From assembly GCF_900090045.1 (NCBI RefSeq), contig NC_041787.1, positions 1,694,001 through 1,758,000 on the forward strand: a stretch of 64,000 bases of DNA, in the 5' to 3' direction. The position numbers and the translations under genes are program-made. Below, piece by piece: positions 21,239 through 34,411 of the stretch (its first letter is position 1; each line of letters starts with the position of its first letter). Under the pieces are notes generated by a model that was not told the origin of the DNA, did no database searches, and was given only the letters and a program-made list of their open reading frames with translations. Source of the stretch: Plasmodium malariae. Taxonomy: Eukaryota > Apicomplexa > Aconoidasida > Haemosporida > Plasmodiidae.

Positions 21239-22957
21239 ATGTACCTGAATAAGATAACAGATTTTAACTACTTCTTAGGTTTAGAAATTTTAAAAAGTTT
21301 TGATGTAGCAAATTACCTCATAGCAGTGATTGTACTGTTCGCTTTAGTGCTAGCTGTATTTAATGAAGACGCATCAGCAGGGTCCCCAAGATTGTCTTGG
21401 GTATTAGGAGAATTTTTACCAATACAACAATCAATTTTTTGTTTAAATTCTAATATCGAGAATAAATTATTTAAAAAAAAAAATAGTAAAGTATATACGT
21501 TTATTATATTTTTATATAAATTGTGTGTGAAAATAAAAGAGTCTATAGTTGAAGGCAGTTTTATTAATTTGTTGAATGAGGGGAAGAATAAGTTTTTAAA
21601 AAATATAGTATTATATAAGAATTATGTTTTGATAAACCTTAAGGCTGAATCAAAAAGACATTTTTTTTACCTATTATTAAAGCAAAAATATAATTTACCT
21701 ATTAGAAAAAATGAAACCGAAATGAGTAGTTATTTGGAGACGAAAAGAGAAATGATTCGATTAAATAGATGGACATTAATGTGGAGAGTATCAGATGTAA
21801 AAAATGAGTATATTACATGTGAAAATAGTAAAGTGCGAACTATGTCTTCTTATTCTTACCTAGATTTTATAAGAGAGCCATTAGTACAAGAACACGCAAT
21901 AAAAGCGGCTATGGAATGGTCAACTGGAAATCATGGTCCGAGGATGTTGGGTGGGAATAGCCAAATATTAAGAGATTTAGAAAAAAAGGTAGGAAAATTT
22001 TTTGGTAGAAACGATTCTATTTTAGCTGTATGTGGTTTTCTAGCATGTATGTCAGGTATAGCAGCAGTAGCAACTCCGTATGATTTAATTTTATATGATA
22101 GTCGCACACATGAATGTGTAAAGGTAGGTATACAAATATGTGGTGCAAAAGCATATGTATTTAAACATAATGATTATAATCATTTAGAATTGTTGTTATT
22201 AAAATACAGAAGTAAATATAGGAACTGTTGGATTTGCTTAGAATCGGTATATTCAATGGATGGTGATATACCTCATTTACCATCCTTTAAAAAATTATGC
22301 ATTAAATACAATGCTAAGTTATTTGTAGATGAGGCACATGGTTTAGGTGTATTAGGCAAAACAGGTAGAGGATTAGAAGAGCATTTTAATATGCCTGGTT
22401 CAGTGGATATGATAGTTGGAACGTTTAGTAAATCAATAGGTTCAGTAGGAGGATATATAGTTGCTTCTGATGAAGTAGTTGAATTTTTAGATATTCATTG
22501 TATAGGTAATGTTTTTTCTGCCCCTTTACCTGCCTATTGTGCAGGTGGTGCTTTAAAAGCATTTGAACTAATAGACTCACAGTCATGGAGAATAGAAAAA
22601 CTTAAATTTAACACAAAATATTTAAGAAGCGGGTTAATATCTGGTATGGGGTATTGGCCAAAAGATTATCCTGAAAGTAATAAATATATTATTGGAGGTG
22701 ATGATAATACTAGTGTAATACCAGTTATTTTTCCAAATGACACAGACAGGTTATTTAAAATATGTAATCTCATGTTTAAAAAGAGCTGGTTAATTTCAGC
22801 CGTATCTTTTCCTGCCTGCCCATATAAATTGCCCCGATTTAGAGTTACTGCAACGTCTGCCTACTCAGTAGAATATATGAATGACTTTATTCGTGACCTG
22901 GTATGTGCAACAGTCAGCGTTCAACCATCAACTTTTGAAGGAGAATTACTAATATAG
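21239..22957 (+). CDS. LCB2: Serine palmitoyltransferase, LCB2 subunit
   Basis: A 572-residue PLP enzyme of the alpha-oxoamine synthase family. It condenses serine with palmitoyl-CoA to 3-ketosphinganine, the first committed step of sphingolipid synthesis, on the ER membrane. A signal-anchor segment (ANYLIAVIVLFALVLAVF) lies near residues 21-38. The catalytic fold includes YSYLDF, GNHGPRMLGGNS, ILAVCGFLACMSGIAAVATP, ESVYSMDGD, VDEAHGLGVLGKTGRG and GTFSKSIGSVGG. Lys398 in that last motif is the PLP-binding lysine, which marks LCB2 rather than the lysine-less LCB1. Residues of about 80-150, between the membrane anchor and the enzyme domain, are a Plasmodium-type Lys-rich stretch. Length matches yeast Lcb2 (561). 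No LCB1 partner is in this window. The ATG at 21239 gives an N-terminus that reads directly into the anchor. Confidence 0.93.
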   Translation: MYLNKITDFNYFLGLEILKSFDVANYLIAVIVLFALVLAVFNEDASAGSPRLSWVLGEFLPIQQSIFCLNSNIENKLFKKKNSKVYTFIIFLYKLCVKIKESIVEGSFINLLNEGKNKFLKNIVLYKNYVLINLKAESKRHFFYLLLKQKYNLPIRKNETEMSSYLETKREMIRLNRWTLMWRVSDVKNEYITCENSKVRTMSSYSYLDFIREPLVQEHAIKAAMEWSTGNHGPRMLGGNSQILRDLEKKVGKFFGRNDSILAVCGFLACMSGIAAVATPYDLILYDSRTHECVKVGIQICGAKAYVFKHNDYNHLELLLLKYRSKYRNCWICLESVYSMDGDIPHLPSFKKLCIKYNAKLFVDEAHGLGVLGKTGRGLEEHFNMPGSVDMIVGTFSKSIGSVGGYIVASDEVVEFLDIHCIGNVFSAPLPAYCAGGALKAFELIDSQSWRIEKLKFNTKYLRSGLISGMGYWPKDYPESNKYIIGGDDNTSVIPVIFPNDTDRLFKICNLMFKKSWLISAVSFPACPYKLPRFRVTATSAYSVEYMNDFIRDLVCATVSVQPSTFEGELLI

Positions 22958-23818
22958 GGACTGGTATGATTATATAAATATATATATATAAAGCTGAACA
23001 ATGAAAAGTAGGGCTAGAAAACCATAGTTTTACGCAGTTTACACAATGAGGGCTTTTTTTCGCCATTTTAATGTTTTTCATTTTTCGTATATTACTTTGC
23101 CATATGTTAATATGCCTTTTGTTGGCTTGCAATATGTTATTCCATCATATTCAGTTTTATTTTATCTTATTTTAATTTTTTTTTTTTTTTTTGTCATTAT
23201 CACACGTTAAAATTATCATTAGTATTTGTTACCTGTTTGCACTTATATTTTATTTTTTTTGAAACTTATTTCCTATAAAATTTATAGTAACCCATTAGAT
23301 TTCATAAATATAAACTACGTTTTGTATCTTTTTTTTTTTTTTTTTTTTTTTATTTAACCATTTATAACAGCAAAAAAAAGATGAATACGCTAATTTAATA
23401 CCCCCATTAATTAAAGCAAATGCACAACAACAAAAAAAAAAAAACAGATATACAGGAAAAACGAAATGTGTCATTCAAAATTTTCGCCTGAACGTAAAAC
23501 AAGGTAACTCATGAGGTGAACCCGTATATAAATAAGTACATAAAATGTCTGCATAAGGACAGTAGTATAACGTGTTAATATATAAATTAAGGAATACAAT
23601 GAAATGTACAATGAAGCAGAAAAAAGGAGACATACGTTTCCTCAAAGATATATTTCTCTTCTAAATGTAGCATATTAATATATTCTTTTTTTTTTTTATT
23701 AACTCATATGACTAATAACTTGTTACATTTAGATATACGACTTACCATTGTACATAACTAACGTGTTTATACATCTCTGTGATTGGATTACAATAAAGAA
23801 TTTGTACCTGTATAATTG

Positions 23819-23876
<58 letters not shown>

Positions 23877-25239
23877 ATTGTGAGTACTTGATGCTTAAAT
23901 ACATGATGTAAAAGAACGAATGAACAAAATAAAAAAAATTAAAATAGTTCACAAGTATATTAAATGAAATTAAGAAATTGGAACTAAAAAGGAAGCAGTG
24001 CTCTGTCTCTTTTTTGTTATATATATATACACATATATACATATATACATAAATACACGTGTACATATAATTTACAAAAAGAATTATGTACTTCTTTTTC
24101 GCATTTAAGGGAAAGTATTCCTCGAAATTTTTACCCCCCATTAAATATTATTGTCATAGCCTCCGATATATTCTGTTTTATTTTTTATTTTTACAAAAAG
24201 AACATTTTTGAAAGGACAAGCCAATTTTAACTTATAACGTGTAAAATGTAAGCATATAACAAAATTGGCAAGCAAATACAATAAGGTGTGTATATAAGTG
24301 TTACATGTACATGTGCATATACAAATATACATTTGCCCAAATTACACCTTTACATGTTATATAGCATACTGCATATTCTATTATCATTCTCAAAATACAC
24401 TTTTTAGAAGTGGAAAATTACAAAAGGATTGAAGTAAAACATTATATCTATCATAAGAAAAGCTTAAAAGAAAATGAGCTTTGAAAAAATTTCTCAAGAT
24501 AAAAATTATTTTTATTTTTATTTTTATTCGTATGATATAGCATAATAGGAAGCAAATTCTGGCATAATAAAAACCAGCGTGCAGTTTTTAATATTAAAGA
24601 TTAATTTACATACGAGATGTTCAATGCCAGCATATGCATACATACGGGTCCATATTATATACATCTGAAACATAACGTTTAACAAATTGTGGAGGCTACT
24701 TAGATTGAGCATATGGGAAATAACGAAGTTACATGTATTCATGAACACATGTTTGAAAAAACAGTAAAAATTAAAACTTTACTTAACTCTTGCTGCCATT
24801 AACACATTGGTAATACATAGCAAATATTAGTATTATTTTTTGGTCTTGACATTTGTGCGAGCTAAGATTTTGCTTGTTATAGGCAATAAAAAAAAAAAAA
24901 AAAAAAAAAAAATGAATAAATAAATAAATAAAGTTCAAAAGTTAAAAATATAATAAAATAAAAAATAAAAATGAAATGTAAAATGTGAACTATAATATAG
25001 CGTAGCAAAGTGGCTATCGCAAAAATACACATATGCATTGCATAAGTGCGAAAGCGTACATTTAATTTTTATTTTATTCTTCATTTTTCAACTACTATTA
25101 TAAAACATAAGTTTGTGTAAAATTCAGCAAAATATAAGCATTTTTTGGTCAGGTGTTTTATTAAAAAATTACAAAACATTACACGTTCAAGGATGTGAGT
25201 GTACGTGTACGCAAATATATATCTATATCTATCTATATC

Positions 25240-25271
<32 letters not shown>

Positions 25272-25694
25272 CATATATATAAGTATGTATTTATTAATGT
25301 ATGTATATACTTATGTGCATGTATGTGTACGTGGGTATACATATAAATGGATACTTTTGCATGGGTACACATAACTGACGCTGAGAATGAAAATAACAGT
25401 GAAAACAGAAATACCTCTTTGGCTAAAAACTGGTATAAAAGATATTGCATTTAAGATAAATTAACAGGATAGGGGAAAAAAAAAAAAAAAAAAAAAAAAT
25501 ACAGTGCAGTACAGTACAATACAATATATACTGTGTCCTCAAATACAGAGAAAAACGAAAGGAGGTAAACAACTCCAACTTCGTACAAATTTGACGAAAT
25601 AAACGAAAAATATATCATGCATAATGTTATATGATGGTTAATAAAAAGTATATTGATGCAGTTAAAAAAAAAAAAAAAAAAAAAAGAGTTCTAC
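22958..25694. other. 2.7-kb spacer upstream of the Asn-rich gene
   Basis: Same-strand spacer holding the LCB2 3' region and the next promoter. Features are (AT)25 at 23822-23871, poly-T at 23331-23350, poly-A at 24888-24911, 25478-25498 and 25664-25685, and TATA/CTATAT microsatellite at 25215-25280. Short gene-like frames at 22914-23132 (minus) and 23046-23210 (plus) overlap one another and are not supported. Confidence 0.65.
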
Positions 25695-28600
25695 ATGGGT
25701 AGTACATACAATGATGAGCCTAGTATTCCGAATAGTAAGACGAGATATAATACTGAGGAAAAAGGTAAAAATCGAAATATAACAAATTATGAGTTATTTA
25801 ATAAATATTATTATGAAGGGGAAAAAAAGATGAGAAAAGAAGACGACTGTGTGAACCATCCCTATAATGATGCCAATATTATGGCCAAGATGAAAAACAG
25901 AGAGAAGAAAGATGCGGAAAAGCAGAAGGAAGGAAGATTGTTAACATGTATAAGAGGGCATGATTTAAATTCCCCCAAAAAAAGATTGTCTGAAAAAGAA
26001 ATGAACGAGTTGATATCTAAATATAGAAAGAATGGCTATTGTGAAACATCTTTAAAAGACAATCATAAGCGTAATAGCAGCTACGGTAATAATAGCAATA
26101 TTCATGGCGGTAATAGCATCATCTATGGAAATACTGATAGAAGACACACTTACCAAAATGCAAAGAGTAAATATAATTTATTAAGTTACCCTAATAACAA
26201 ATTGTATGATTCAGAAAAGGATCATAAAGATTTATATTTAGATGGAGCTGCAAAAACAACTATTATTACCACGTCTGTACATGATACGCAGAAAGTAGAA
26301 GACATCCATAGTTATATACCTTTTTTAAACAAGATTACAGATCATCACAATGAATCAAGTGAAAATGGTTTAAAAATATTGAATTATGAAAAAGGGGAAC
26401 TGGATAATCGTAATAGTAATAATATTAATAACAGACTGGATGATCATACAAAATATTTCCAAGGAAATTGTATTCCTGATATTAGTTTGTATAATATCTT
26501 CCCGCCGCTATACAAATATGACAATGAGAATCCTAATGCACGCGTACATGCATCATTGAACGGAGATTGCATGTATAATAATTTAAAAAAGGGTTCTAAT
26601 AATTATAAAAAACATATGAGTGAATATTTGAACGTCGATGATTATGAGAAAATGGAGAGGATCCACATGTTGAAAAGAGGAACAGAAGTGGGAGCGGAAG
26701 TAGGAGAGGAAGTGGAAATGAAAGCGGGAACGACGAGGGATGCAGCGGAGAAGGAAAGAGAATTTAGTGATGATGAAGAAGAGGGGAAAAAAATACGTAC
26801 TCAAAGAAAAAACCTTTTATATGAAACATTTTTTAATTTAACAGATAAGTTAGAAAAAATGAATAGTAGAAAAGGCAATAAATGTAAAAAGGAGGATTTA
26901 TTAGAAGAGGAGAGAAGTAAAAGAAAAAATTGCACTAACAAGTTAAGAGATAAGACGATAAGAAGTGAGAATATAACAAATCAAAAGATTCGAAGTAGTA
27001 GTTCTTATAAAACAAGAAACAGAGAAAGCTCAATGAGGAGTGTGCATGACAACGATACGCAAAAAAAATATGGACAAGAAGCTGATTTGGAAAAATATGT
27101 AAAAAAATATGAACAAGTAAGAAATGCGATTATAGAGAAGCATTATGATGATGGTGGTTATGGCAGTGGCAGTGGATATGGTGGTGAGTATGATGGTAAC
27201 GTTAGTATGGACAAAGAAAGATTATACAAAGAAATCGACTCCTTTGATGATATTTTAAAAAATAGTTCAGAAGACTCCTATAATTACGAGGAGAAGAAAA
27301 ACTCTTTAAGGAAAACACAAAACGAAAATGATAATTTACATGATCATTTGGATGTTAAGGACCTTAGTAAATCGGATTTTATAGAAAATAAATTAGGATA
27401 TGATAAAAAAAAAAAACAAAAAAACACTAATAATATAGATAACACAAGTTTAACTTCGAATAATTTGAAAAGTACTCAGTTTCATATGAGTGCAGTATCG
27501 AATGGTTCTAATGACTACTCTACTTTATATGATTATGTGAATTATTCAAAAAATGGAATAACAAAAGATTATTTTAAGAATTATACACATTCGCGTAATT
27601 CATCAAAGTATCTTCCTTATGTAACTAAGGATGAAGTGAACAAACATATGGAAAGAAATTTATCTCAACAAAGTATGATGTACTCAAAGAATAACAAAAG
27701 CGATGTGAGCAATTTTTCTCATTTGCAGTCAAGTGTCTTAGGAGAAACATACATAGAGTACAGTAATTCAATCCCATCCAATTCATACGTATCTAAGAAT
27801 ATTAATGAGCGTGGAGTACATACTAATAGTGGCAATAACTGGGAGAATAATGTTAAGAATTATTACAGCTGTTCTCATAGAGGAAATAATAAAGTTATGC
27901 ATAGTGATTCACCCCTTCTGGGCAGACTAACACAAAAGAGCAATAGAATAGTTGAAGGCTGCGAGCCAAAATTCCCGTCGAATAGTAATAATAGTACTAC
28001 TTTAAATGTTGATAATTTAAAATACTCTTTTCTTTGTAGCAAGAACGATGAGCACCTAAATACTTGTAACAATGACTGTAACATGAATGTTTATAGAGAT
28101 CCTGATAACTACCCGTACGAAGGAATTGCCGATGATCGTAAGATGTACCCTAATGATGTTCTTAATGACAATTTTAACAAATGCTTCAAAAAGAAAAGTC
28201 GAATTAACCCCCCCCCAACTAGAGAAGCATTACATAGGGAACAGCTAATGACGAGTCCGATAACTTACGCAGACGAGAACAGTAATCGTAATAATTACAA
28301 TAGTGGTAATAATTACAAGAGTGGTAATAATTACAAGAGTGGTAATGCGATTGAAAGAAAGGAAGAACATTTTATTAAGAGCATAGGAAAGCAGTATCAC
28401 TTAAAAGAAAGTGATGAAATATTAAATAGCATTTTTAATTTAAGAAAGAAAAAAAAAACTCATCAAAATGTTAATTATAATGCAGACCGAGAAATAAATA
28501 AAAACAGTAACTCAAACTTGTTCCATGAAACTGAAATGAATACAGCTTATAGTTTGTGCAATAATAACATCAAAAACTACAATAATTATTACAGTGCGGA

Positions 28601-28727
28601 TATAGCAAATTCGAATTCCTTTAATTATTTAAAAAATCGCTCTTACACGAGACCTATGTATATTGATGACTTAAATGTGGATGAAGAAGACAATTATAAT
28701 AAAGATAACAATAATAATAACAATAAC

Positions 28728-28815
<88 letters not shown>

Positions 28816-29180
28816 GTAACAACAGTTATAGCAATATTAGTAACAACAGTTATAGCAATATTAGTAATAATAATGATACAGATGACTGCACGATCAAAAT
28901 AAAACAAAAAAATTTAAGCGATTTAAATTCCCTTTACTATAGCGATATTTTTGTTTTAATTTTCATTTATTTTTTAAAATTTTTATATTATCTACTTAAC
29001 TATCTGGTACAACTTTCCCTATTAATTTTTGCCATCTTTTATCACAATTTCAAAAAAAAATCTTTTAACACAATAATTGTTTCAGTCGCAATTGTAGTGC
29101 CACTTTTTTTGTTTGCTATATCAATCGTCATCTTATTTTGTAGAAGTATGAATGCGGAATTCTTTGACAAGGATATTTAA
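25695..29180 (+). CDS. Asn-rich protein with two C-terminal membrane segments (unknown)
   Basis: A 1161-residue protein from the ATG at 25695 (MGSTYNDEPS). The frame stays open upstream to 25656 through a 22-bp A-tract, but that would encode a Lys run and is more likely untranslated leader. Almost the whole protein is hydrophilic and low complexity, rich in Asn, Lys, Ser, Tyr and Asp, with a Glu/Lys stretch near nt 26690-26790, a Gly/Tyr patch (DDGGYGSGSGYGGEYDGN), a three-times repeated NNYKSG-like motif near 28290-28340, and 36 uninterrupted Asn at 28707-28814. The last 80 residues differ sharply: DIFVLIFIYFLKFLYYLLNY and a second span, TIIVSVAIVVPLFLFAISIV, then a short tail ending FDKDI. 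This suggests a large disordered domain anchored by a C-terminal hairpin. I recognise no family. Confidence 0.8.
28707..28814 (+). repeat. In-frame AAT/AAC trinucleotide tract (36 Asn)
   Basis: An uninterrupted run of 36 Asn codons, nearly all AAT, followed by two repeats of a SNNSYSNI motif (28815-28865). The complement reads as open Ile frames, which are artefacts. Confidence 0.95.
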
Positions 29181-30670
29181 AAAGAAAAGGTAAGAAATAA
29201 TGGAATGTACAAATGGAAGGGAAAAATAGAAAAGTAATAAGGAAGATTCAGAATTCCTGTTTTTTTTATTTTTTGAAATTTTAATTTTTCCACAAATTTT
29301 ATAATACCTGTATGCGTATGGGCAGGGGTGTATAAGCAGTTTTTTATGTAAATATGCTCCAGTGCACTATATATATGTATATATATTATATGTACGTACG
29401 CATGTGTGCATACGTGCTTTTATTCTCCCTCCCCATCATATGTACACCCACTTTTTCTATATTGTAACCTGAATAACCCTTTTTTTGTTGATTTTTTAAG
29501 CAGCTCCATTTATTAGCAGAATTTCCCATTTGTTTTGAATTATATGCATATATTTATGCGTACGTTTATGCGTATGTATATGTATATGTTAATGAGTATT
29601 TGTTTATTTATATATATATACACAGTTTTACATAGACGTATATATTTATATATAAACTTTTTTATTGAAGTGATCCTATATATAAAAATATACGGCTCTG
29701 TTACTTTATTAATTATACTTCCCCATTATAACTTTATGTATAATGGTTTATCTTTTTAATGTTTGGATTTTTTCGTTGAAAAATAATTTATTTACATGGC
29801 TTTTACACACTTTGTGTTCACATTAATACAATATTATGTTATTTTAAGAATATATCATTCTGAGATTGCGTTATTTAGAGATAGCTTAATTTCGACACTC
29901 CGTTATTTTGAATCTAAACCATTTTAATATTTTATGTTATTGTGTTATTTTATTACTACGGTACTACGTTGTATTTATTTAATATATTTTTTTCTTTTTT
30001 TTTTCTTTTTTTTTGTTTAAATAATTTGACTTTTCAGTGAAAAAAATTAAGTTTTTTCAGCTCAAAAATTAAAATATATATTTTTTCTCATTTGTTGTTG
30101 AAATGAAGCTTGAAACGAAAAAAAGGAAAAATGAAAAACGAGATTATAAGTAAAAGAGCAGATAAACGAATAAACGTGTTAACGAACAAATATAGCGTGT
30201 AAGGCATAGTAAAAAAAAAACAATATAGTCAATTACTATTGCCACTTTTGTTCGTTTACCCAAAAATGTACTAGTAAAAATCTTAAAAAGAGAAATAACG
30301 TTTTAGTAAAATGCAGTAGGTATTTTTTTTAAAATATTATTTTTTAAATGAGCTCGAAAAAGTTATCATTTGATTATGTTTTTCAAAAAAAAGTTTAACC
30401 AAAGTTTGATATAATTTGTGCCTACAGTCAAAAAAATCAAAATATATTTTTTTAAAAAAAAATACACCAGTACAAAGGGGCATTTAATATTTTTTAAAGG
30501 AAAATAATTAAAAAATATATATAATAAAAAAATAATAAGGTAATAATAATACAGTAATAATAATAAGGTAATAATAATACAGTAATAATAATACAGTAAT
30601 AATAATAAAGTAATAGTAATACCATAATAATAATAAAATATAAATAAAAAAAAAAAAAAAAAATAGGATC
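29181..30670. other. 1.5-kb same-strand spacer
   Basis: Contains the 3' region of the Asn-rich gene and the 5' region of the PIG-U-like gene. TATA/TGTATA repeats occupy 29370-29400 and 29575-29660, and a (GTAATAATA)n run lies at 30530-30625 just before the start codon. I see no gene. Confidence 0.7.
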
Positions 30671-33600
30671 ATGTTACGAAATGTAGGTAAGGAACATTCG
30701 AATTCGTTTAATGTAGATAAGACTAAGGAAAGAAACAACATATATAACAGAAGAATAGACAAGGAAATAAAAAATTTAAAAGAATCAAAACTAATAGATA
30801 ATGAAAATGTGTATATAACACTTAACGAAAACAATAATGTAGATGAAGATAACGACACACATAATTGTGATAATATTAAAAAGAATAAGTATTTATATTT
30901 ATTGGAAACATTTAATGAAAAATATTTTTTAAATAAAAATTTTTTTTTTAAAAATTTTATAAATCATGTGAAAATATTGAAGAGCAACCAAACAACATCA
31001 TTTTACACTAATCAAAATGAAAATTGGCCTTCGATTTTTGCAGAATTAAGTAAGTATAATACATATAAGAATAGTTTATGTCCATTTTTTAATATATATG
31101 AGCTATTACGCTTTCGGGGAATTTTTGCTGATTTTTCGTCCTTCTTAAAGGAAATCAGTTATTTTTTGGAAATTTTTGAAGTGTTCAAAAATGAGTTTAT
31201 GAAGGAACAAAATAGTTTTAACGTTTCAAGCACAAATAAGGCAGTAAAGAGCTATAGTGAGAGGGAAGCGAAAGAGAAGAAGGAGGAAGAACAAGACGAA
31301 TTTAATTTCTTCACAAACATATTTTTTGAAATATTATATAAGGATTTTACAAATCATCTAAGAAATGTTCAGAGCGAGATAATAAATAAAATATTATACT
31401 CCAACGAATTTGAAAAGGAATATTTTTATAACACTTTTTCTGTATTTTTTCATAAGTATTATAGCATAAAAGAGAGCATAGTTTATTCCTTCTTCATTTT
31501 TGATGACTACCCGTTTAGTAAACCATGTGTTAATTTAGATCATTTACCCTTTTGTTTACTAAAAAAAAAAAGTCAAGAAAAATTAACTGGTGATAAATAT
31601 AATAAAAGAAATATTCTTAACCTTTTATTGAGCGAGAAAAAGTGGGTCCCAAAAATTACAATAGAGAATTTATTTGAAGAATCACAGAAATTTGTTCATA
31701 CGCTTTTTTTTTATTATCAGTATAAAATATACCTTTTGTATTACTATATGAGTAAGCATAACATTTTTTTTCGTTTTTTTGAAAATAATTGTGAAATTAA
31801 TTTTGAAACACATTCATTGGTGTACTCATATGTACATAATGTAGACCGACAGCTAGCTACACACATACACAAAAAAAAAAAAAAAAATTACTCAAATCTG
31901 TTATATCGAATTAATAACTGCGAATGTATTAATCAAGACTTTATATTGTATAAATTTTTTTATACATACAAAAAATTAAAAAGTAAGAATTACCAAGTGA
32001 AAGGTACTCCATCCAGTTCCTTTACACGGGCTGAGAGGAAAAAAAGGTATGAGTATTATATATATTTTTTTTTTCTCATATTTGTTTTTTTACTGCCACA
32101 ATTAATTAAAAGTTTATATATATATCGCACAAGTGAAATCATCAACTATTTGAATCTTTCGAACAGTGCGTCTCTGACTTTTCAGGAAGACAAACAGAAT
32201 ACCTCTGTTAATAATCACCCTTTGTTCTATGCCTATATAAAGCTGCTGAAAAAGATAACCAATAATGAAAATACAAAAGGGGAAAATACTCATAACAGCT
32301 CTAGCCTATCAAATGGGGGTGAAAACGCAGAAGAAAACGAACAAAGGAAAGCTACGTTCAACCATAGTAATAAGAAGAAAAAAAATGAAAATGGGACAAT
32401 AATTGATGAAGAAAAAGGGACAAATGATCAGCAGGCAGTGAGGGGTGAAGAAAAAGGAAAAAGTGAACAGAATCTAATGAATGGTGAAGAAAAATTAAGG
32501 AACGAACAGATTCATTTGTCTAGTGTGGACAGGGGAAGCGCAAGGGTGAATACTAGATTGTCTGATGGGGAAGGGGGCGCAATAAATTTACTACTTATAA
32601 TAACCATGTTATCTGTTACTGAATTTTTGTTTTTCTCATTAGGAGTTATATACAACTTAAAATTGTTAAGAAAAAAATTTGAGCATAATAATTTTGTTAT
32701 AAATATATGTTCATCTGTATTAATATTATATAACCCTATATTATTTTGTGGAAATACAAATTATGTGGTGGTATTATCTATTGGTCTATTATTTTGGAGT
32801 ATAAATTTTATCCTTCTAAAAAAGATGTTTTTGTCTGTTATTATTTATGTAGTAAGCATATATATGAACATTGCAAATATTACTTACGTCTTCCCCTTTT
32901 TGTGTATCTATGTATATATTAAAAGTAGATGCATAATAAAAAGGGGAAGTCAATTTAAAGGCATATTCAAAAATAGGTTTGAGGCTTCGAAATATATTTT
33001 TATTTATTTGTTAATATTTGTAATGGAAAGTTATTTTTTAATGTACATCCTTTGTGACGAGCAATTTTATTGGTACAGAAATTTAAGAAACTGCTTCAAC
33101 TTTTTTACTAGCCATTTTGATAGTACAGAAAAGGTGTTTATGCAGTATAGGCAATCCAAAAATTTAGTTCACACAGTAACTACTATTTTTAGTAGTAGTA
33201 ATACTTTGATAAACCACTACCGTGTTGTTACCTATGCCCCGTTTATTATCACCATAATTTTTAATTACTTCTTTGTTGTTAACACAGTAAATAAACTTTA
33301 TAGTTCTTTTATAGTTTCATCCATAGTATTTCTCCTCACTTGGTGGACTCATTTGAGTTGTACTTATCTACTAACATTTCTTTTGGTATTGTTGCTACTA
33401 TTTATCAATATACTTGGCAGTTCAAGTTTATTCCTAAATATACTTTTTTCATCCTATATAATAATAACGGATGAAAATTTCAATTTTTATATATTTGCAT
33501 TAACTATAGTATATTTTCTTTTTCATATATATTTAATGAGCCCATCAAGTAATTTTATTCAAAATATTAATTATCAAGCAAAAATAGGTGCACATTTAAT

Positions 33601-34411
33601 TGCACACATCTTTAACTACCTCTTAACTAATATTGTACACTTGTACGAAACAAGTATAAAAAGTTTTGTATCCTCATTTGTGATCATGCTTTTTTCTTCA
33701 TCCTCTTCTTCTATTATTACATTACCTAATGAAAAGGATATTCAAGAGATAGTTCAAAAAAAGGAAATTCAAAAGAAGATTATTTTTTGTTTATATTCTC
33801 ATTTATCTCATGACTATTTGATTATTCCGTTATCTTATTTTTCTGCCTTTCTTTTTTTAATGCTCGGCTCGTTAAAGGTACCTGCACCCTCTTAAGTTAT
33901 CCTCCGTGCATTATACTGCTTTGTTGTATTACGTGGGCTGTCTACGCGTTATATTACATTATGCTATACTGTGTTGTATTGTTATGCATTGTGTTCTATT
34001 ATAGTATGTTATAATTTTTTTTTTTTTTTATGTGCCTTTCTAGCTTTGTTTCCCCCGAGTGTCCATAAAATTTGCCGTATTTATTCTCAAGCTTTTCATC
34101 CTTTTAAGTTTGCTCACAATACTACTGGTAAGTATAAAAACGGAAGGAAATTGCATATTAATACTTCGTGCTTATATATAATTGTATATATCACTATACA
34201 GAGTGAATAGTATGTATACGCAAAAGTGCACATAAAAACTTTATATTATGTTTAAAAATTTAGATAGCTATTATAACAAATAACACTTGTTTTTTTCCCT
34301 TTACAGATATTTTACACAAAACGAAAGAAATTTAGGAAATTTGATTTTTTAAGTATACCTCATTCAGCTTACAAGACAACATTTCCATTACAAAGATCAA
34401 AAAAATTTTAA
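30671..34411 (+). CDS. Large multi-pass membrane protein, possibly GPI transamidase subunit PIG-U
   Basis: Exons 30671-33877, 34044-34127 and 34307-34411, all phase 0 (GTACCT donor with CCTTTCTAG; GTAAGT with CCTTTACAG), 1131 residues. An unspliced reading would stop at 33895 and lose the last two exons, which encode a hydrophobic span (FAVFILKLFILLSLLTILL) and a basic tail (FYTKRKKFRKFDFL). The first about 455 residues are hydrophilic. A membrane segment follows (EYYIYFFFLIFVFLLPQLIK), then a charged low-complexity loop, then about eight spans from residue 635. Order and spacing resemble PIG-U: HPLFYAYIKLLKK, ILYNPILFCGNTN, NIANITYVFPFLCIYV and NFNFYIFALTIVYFLFHI match human PIG-U landmarks by eye. 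PIG-U belongs to the ER GPI transamidase, important for GPI-anchored surface proteins. The long N-terminus and extra C-terminal span are atypical, so the family call is tentative; the gene model is strong. Confidence 0.7.

Noticed and set aside
22914..23210. Overlapping gene-like frames on both strands after LCB2 (72 codons minus, 54 codons plus)
   Set aside because: Each is the shadow of the other, both end in homopolymer or TATA sequence, and they lie in the presumed LCB2 3' region.
25656..25694. N-terminal extension of the Asn-rich protein through a poly-A tract
   Set aside because: It would add a Lys run from a homopolymer typical of untranslated leaders; the ATG at 25695 is preferred.
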